From Alligator mississippiensis (Eukaryota; Chordata; Crocodylia; Alligatoridae): a DNA stretch of 64,000 bases. The position numbers were made by a program, and so were the translations under genes. The notes beneath the pieces are model-generated. The model was not told the DNA's origin. It did not search any database and saw only the letters and a program-made list of their open reading frames with translations. The stretch covers positions 89,737,261 to 89,801,260 of the forward strand of contig NC_081829.1 of assembly GCF_030867095.1 (NCBI RefSeq), written 5' to 3'. Shown here in pieces: positions 59,821 through 64,000 of the stretch; the stretch's first letter is position 1; every line of letters starts with the position of its first letter.

Positions 59821-60283
59821 TACAAAAAAAAATTAAAAATCCCTTAAAACAATGGGTGTTTTCTTCTCTCGGGAGTCTAGTGCCCGCTTTCTCTGGCTGC
59901 TATGGGCTAGAGAACGAGAAGAAAAATCCAAATTAGCCACCCAGGTCCAGAGTAAGAACTTGGTCCTAGGCTCTCTTAGGCAGGGGTTGCAGCTCGCTGC
60001 ACATCTGCATCCCCACAGCTGGCCAGGCTCGGAGACATCGCCTCAGGGCTGCTCCTGTTGAAGTGTTGGCCGGTCCAGATGCAAATGATGCAGCCTTTCC
60101 GAGTGAACTATATGGGCTCTTCAATATTATTAATATGCAGCAATGTTTCCTTAAGTTACTCTGCAGTTCAGCTCTTCCTCAGGCACTTCTCTTGGCTTTA
60201 AAATGATTATTAAATTGTAGCTATCCAGTTCCATTCGCCCTGGCTCTGACCCCCATGTTGCGACGTAACCAAGGGCTCTAGGG

Positions 60284-60553
60284 CAGTGGTTCTCAACCTT
60301 TTTTGTATAAGAATCCATTTTTTGTCCCAGTGCCCCTCACTCCTGACCCACGGCCCCCAGCCCCGCAGTATGTAGGGCAGGGGGGAGCAAGCATCCCCTT
60401 GCAGGCTGGAGCTCTGTCAGCCTGCAAGACTAAAGCCGCTGATTTCCCATATTCTGCTTTAAAGGAGAATCCATTTTTAAAGTTTGTTCACAACTGTTTC
60501 ATATATTCCTGCGACCCTCTTTTGGGTTGTGACCCGCAGGTTGAGAAACGTTG
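60284..60553. mobile_element. hAT (MER5/Charlie-like) MITE, perfect 8-bp duplication
   Basis: A 270-bp element. It begins 'cagtggttctcaaccttttt' and ends with the inverse, 'gaccc gcaggttgagaaacgttg'. It is flanked by ctctaggg on both sides (60276-60283 and 60554-60561), an exact duplication. The terminus 'cagtggttctcaacc' and the subterminal 'gggttgtgaccc' are hallmarks of Charlie-type hAT MITEs. No coding capacity. Confidence 0.92.
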
Positions 60554-60939
60554 CTCTAGGGTTCAGCACAATGGGATACAGCTGTTGCTTAATGCCGCTG
60601 CATACCGCACCTCAGGCCTGGAGGTGAAGAACATAGCCAATATAAAGGACCATTTTTTTCCATAACAATTATTCAGTCATTTTTTTCCCCCCAAAAACAG
60701 TCATTCAGGCACCAATGTGAACATGTCTGTTCCTACAGAAAGTGCTTTGGGAGCCTGCTGTTTTTCCCAGGTAAAAGGGTGTGCTGTTGCTGGGCCACTC
60801 CAAAACTAGACACCAGAGCTGGGCAAAGTGCAAGTGCCAAGCAGGCACTATTTGCAAAATCCTTTGATGATTCTGTGGGCTGTTAACAAGTGCGATCTTG
60901 CTTACCAGGTTTTGATGCCAGTGTATATCCTTTGAGGTT

Positions 60940-60945
60940 AATAAA
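60940..60945 (+). terminator. Isolated poly(A)-like signal
   Basis: AATAAA in 'aggttaataaacttctgatt', followed within about 30 bp by 'gtgagtgaggttttttata', a good G/T-rich downstream element. It is 3.5 kb past the likely HSPA12A end and could be a distal HSPA12A site, the end of an unrecognised non-coding transcript, or chance. Confidence 0.3.
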
Positions 60946-62491
60946 CTTCTGATTTACGGTACTGTGAGTGAGGTTTTTTATAATTTTTTATGCTATGAGC
61001 ATGCACTGACGGGTATGTAACACATGTAATGTGAAAATGCAGCGGTGTGGCCAAGACATCACTATTCTACCACAGGTCTCGCACTTAAATACTGGCTTCT
61101 GCATCTGTAGAAGAAAATCATTCTGCTGGTGGTGTTGGTTGCACCCTCTTTTTTCACTCCAGTGTTACGTGTGGCATAAGTGTCAGCAGAGGTAAAGGTA
61201 GTAGGCACTGCTCTTTATTACAGCTGCAGTGCAGTTGTTTCCTTGCCCATATGTCACCCTGTTGTCTTTATTCCTAATGTGTAGCTGACACTTGAACTTC
61301 CTCACTTTCAGGCTGTTGTTCGGGCTGTCTTTCCCTAGAGCCGTTCCCTTCTCTCTCACATCGTTGCCTTAAGGTTAAATTTTACTTTGTAATCATATCC
61401 TTCTCCCCCTACTGTAAATTGTGTTTTCAAGGCGATAACATTTTAGCTCCTTTTATCACTCCAGTGGTTACGGCAAATTTATTACCCTTCAGTGCTCTCG
61501 CTCTAGTGAGTGTCTCTATTGCAGCCTTCATTTTACATATCGCTCTTCCTCTAAGTACTTCCAAGGTTGTTGGCGTGTGCTTGGTTTGAGAACCCTGTTG
61601 CTGTACGAGCTCACATTTATATCAGCTTCCTCACCGCAGTCCACCTTAGCAGCAGACTCGCTGCTTTTTTTGGAAAACATTCCTTTTTGCGCCTGCAAGA
61701 CTTTTGACTTGTACTTTAAGGGCTGACTTTATACTCGTAGATGCATTCTTGTGGCTCATCAGTGCATTTTATTTGCTCTAGTTTCTTTGAATCATTTTAT
61801 AGGCAGATATTTGATCACCTTTAACTGCTGTCTAGATTTTCATAACTAGCAGATGCACGCTGGTCACTTTAATGCTGACTTTTGTTTTATACAGATACAG
61901 CTATCAGTACAATATTTGCAGCTGTTGCCTGTAGGCAGTACCAAGCATAGCACAAATAGAGAGGTAGTACTATCTATTTACAGAGGCAAGATCTAAAACC
62001 TTAACATTATTAAGCTAAGGTATTATTTGAAATATTTGATTCAGATTTAAGAGGAACTTTTGTACATATGAATAGTGCAAAAATAACACGTGTTTACCTC
62101 GCTGGTCTGCTCCCAGTTGATGCTATTTATGCATGCGATATACTGCAAAGCTCCATTCCACGTGTTCTAATATTACTTCACATAAAACAGGGGATCTATT
62201 ATGTAGCTCTCTATACATTTTTAATATTCTAGTGTATGAGACTGTTCAGTAGAAAACAACAATATTAAAACAGCAGGATAGTATTTTTGTTCTTGATTAT
62301 ATTGGAGTGACGTTTCTGACATGTGGCTTCGGTGGAATTAACTTTTGAGTTCACACTAACATAATACATAAGCTGACTTTGTCCCGTTAGCTTACCCTTA
62401 AAACAGGCTATTGCTTATTTTTCATGCTATAACAGATGTATAGTGAATGACTTGAGATGAGAGTTTAGGTATTCATGTCCATTTTGTTTCA

Positions 62492-62503
62492 GTAAGGGAG
62501 AGC
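62492..62503 (+). other. SPMIP5: SPMIP5 5' UTR (end) with upstream splice acceptor
   Basis: A pyrimidine-rich tract 'tccattttgtttcag' ends at 62492, just before 'taagggagagc' and the ATG. This suggests the start codon sits near the 5' edge of an internal exon, with a non-coding exon further upstream. The A at position -3 gives a fair start context. Inferred from sequence alone. Confidence 0.5.
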
Positions 62504-62561
62504 ATGAAACCAATCCGAAAATATGTGGATGCGTGCAACCCTCTGTTACCTGGATATACAG
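62504..62561 (+). CDS. SPMIP5: SPMIP5 (C10orf82) coding exon 1
   Basis: SPMIP5 (sperm microtubule inner protein 5, formerly C10orf82) is a small protein of the lumen of sperm-tail doublet microtubules, expected to be testis-enriched. The exon reads MKPIRKYVDACNPLLPGYT plus the first base of a glycine codon. LPGYTG fits the human N-terminus, where a short variable leader precedes PGYSG. PGYTG is also the entry motif of the related CIMIP2 (FAM166) microtubule inner proteins. The donor is GTAAAT at 62562. Same strand as HSPA12A, in agreement with human gene order. The leader before PGYTG differs from mammals, so the exact start is the least certain point. Confidence 0.8.
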
Positions 62562-63577
62562 GTAAATACTGTTTGGCTCTCCTTTCTCAGCCCTAAATCC
62601 AACTGAACTGTCCAGTGGAGAACTGCCTGCATTAGGGGAAATCCTCTGATGACAGACTTGGAATAGCAACCCCTATACTATTCCTTTCACAGGGACTGGG
62701 TTTGTGATGAGAAGAACGTAAGTATGGTTTAAAATCACCACTCAGCATGGCTGGTTGGGAGAACCTGGTACAGAATAACAGCGCTGATTTTGAATTCATT
62801 TAATTGTGTTAATTGGTTAACTGATGGGGGACACACATACAACAGTTTGATAAAGACCCAGACCACTCTAATGTTCATTTTTGATTCAGATCCCAGATTT
62901 TGTAGACATTTTTTCAGTTTAGATCAGAGCTGTCCAACTGATAGTTTGTGGATTGTATATAGTCCTTGAAGGGTTAGCATGCAGCGCGCATGCAGGAGGT
63001 TAGCCCTATTTCCTTAGCGTTTAACATAGTCAAAGCATTCAGGCTGAATGTTAAATATTATTATGCATTATACAACCATTCCTTATAATGAAACTAAGTA
63101 TGTACATGATAAAATTTGCTTTGGGACTTGCACTTCTGCATGAAATATTTGCTTCTATTGCTACAGAGCAGTTCTGTTCTACCATTAGTACAACCATGAT
63201 TTGCAACGAGTCCAGAATGAAAGATCTGTAAATAATCATAAGTAAGGGCTATAAAATATAATGAATAGTATCCGGTTACCCCATTGATATATAGGACATG
63301 CTCCTTATTCACTGTTAGAGAAATTCACATAATAAAGTGCTTTGTCATAAAGGGATTGTACACACATAGCCCTTGCCAAAATGTGTTTTATTCTTAAGGT
63401 TATATTTCAAAACTAAGGAAGTCTTGTTATCAAGTACATGAATATACAAGAAATCATTTGAAGAGCTAAGCATGGCAGATAATTAAGTGTTTGATTATTT
63501 ACCTCTGACTTCAAATGCTTATATACTTTTCTATTAGATCCTGGGAAATTTATAAAAAAAATTTGCTAACATTGCAG
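62562..63577 (+). other. SPMIP5: SPMIP5 intron 1 (coding)
   Basis: A 1.0-kb AT-rich intron with GTAAAT donor and ACATTGCAG acceptor. Nothing else recognised. Confidence 0.8.
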
Positions 63578-63799
63578 GCTACATCCCTCAAAGATGCTAT
63601 AGAGTTGGCACTAGTTATGGAAACGATTCATTGGTGTGCATGACCTCCATGTACAATGCTGTCCAAAGAAACAACGACATGAAGGATGAGCTAAGATACA
63701 TAGCAGCCACTACACCCCGACTTCCACCTATCTGCTGCAATGAAGATGTTTTACAAGCCCTTTATGAGTATAATTATAAACACCATCCTTATATGCTAG
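63578..63799 (+). CDS. SPMIP5: SPMIP5 (C10orf82) coding exon 2
   Basis: Completes the glycine codon and reads GYIPQRCYRVGTSYGND, SLVCMTSMYNAVQRNND, MKDELRYIAATTPRLPPICC and NEDVLQALYEYNYKHHPYML plus one base. The last part aligns with human C10orf82 '[20 protein letters not shown]' and 'ETVLQALHQYNLQYHPL', a close match. GYIPQRCYRVGTSYG follows the CIMIP2-type pattern GYxPQxxxxxGxTYG, a short stretch that in that family packs on the inner tubulin wall. 74 residues here; with exon 1 this is the first 93 or so of a protein of a little over 200. The donor is GTACTG at 63800. The remaining exons lie beyond the window. Confidence 0.88.
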
Positions 63800-64000
63800 G
63801 TACTGTATTTAACTTGTAAAGAACGTGATTTCAGCTAAACATTCAATTAATGTTACTAGTACAATGTGAAATATAATTACAGTCTTCAAGGACACATTTA
63901 AGAACCAGATTTTGCCTTCAGGCTTGCTAGCGTACTGCCCTGATTTCAATGGAAATTGCACACGTGTCCAGTCAGAGACAAAATTTGGCCTTTTCACCTT
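63800..64000 (+). other. SPMIP5: SPMIP5 intron 2 (partial)
   Basis: Intron sequence running off the window end. Nothing recognised. Confidence 0.75.

Larger units (their letters stand above)
57426..62491. other. Intergenic region HSPA12A-SPMIP5
   Basis: About 5 kb. Features: (TA)n (57534-57590), GC-richer block (59380-59820), hAT MITE (60284-60553), isolated poly(A)-like signal (60940). SPMIP5 5' non-coding exon(s) and promoter should lie here but could not be placed. The stretches 57600-59370 and 60960-62480 show nothing recognised. Confidence 0.75.

Noticed and set aside
1..64000. CRISPR array, operon, viral genome or novel defence-type system
   Set aside because: The window is an intron-rich vertebrate locus; all structured repeats fit LINE, SINE-like or DNA-transposon origins.

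Overview
The window is vertebrate nuclear DNA carrying most of one large multi-exon gene and the first exons of the next gene, both on the + strand. Eleven coding exons between 1253 and 53801 join in frame, with GT..AG introns throughout, into about 660 residues of HSPA12A, the atypical HSP70-family protein heat shock protein family A member 12A. Only the first coding exon (about 14 residues in mammals) lies upstream of the window. The stop codon is at 53799-53801. A 3' UTR of about 3.6 kb follows, with a likely poly(A) signal near 57402. About 5 kb further on are two exons of SPMIP5 (C10orf82), a sperm/ciliary microtubule inner protein. The human genes are also neighbours on chromosome 10q25, so this is conserved synteny.

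The repeats point to a sauropsid, most likely a crocodilian, with a turtle as the alternative. LINEs are CR1 type, including one copy with an open 3' ORF2 end. An L3-like CR1 in antisense and an L2-like LINE remnant are also present. Non-autonomous hAT-type DNA transposons are abundant, with terminal inverted repeats and in several cases 8-bp target-site duplications that can be read directly. The species call is an inference from repeat style; no mammalian or bird lineage marker was recognised.

Layout: 1-1252, end of intron 1; 1253-19237, exons 2-6, with a hAT cluster in intron 3 (9.2-11.0 kb) and two copies of one repeat family in intron 5 (16.2-17.8 kb); 19238-41193, the 22-kb intron 6 with L2, CR1, a strong inverted repeat, a long third copy of the intron-5 family and a pogo/Tigger-like element; 41194-53801, exons 7-12, with a 1.6-kb GC-rich hAT element in intron 7 and a hAT element carrying a nested CR1 in intron 10; 53802-57425, 3' UTR; 57426-62491, intergenic with a (TA)n tract and a hAT MITE; 62492-64000, 5' part of SPMIP5.

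I found no bacterial-type operon, CRISPR array, RNA gene or clearly new molecular system. The most interesting material is transposon architecture (nested insertions, short and long forms of one family, elements with readable target-site duplications), shared repeat modules in the HSPA12A 3' UTR, and the CIMIP2-like motif of SPMIP5. Long reading frames in the GC-rich stretches lie inside repeats and are not genes.
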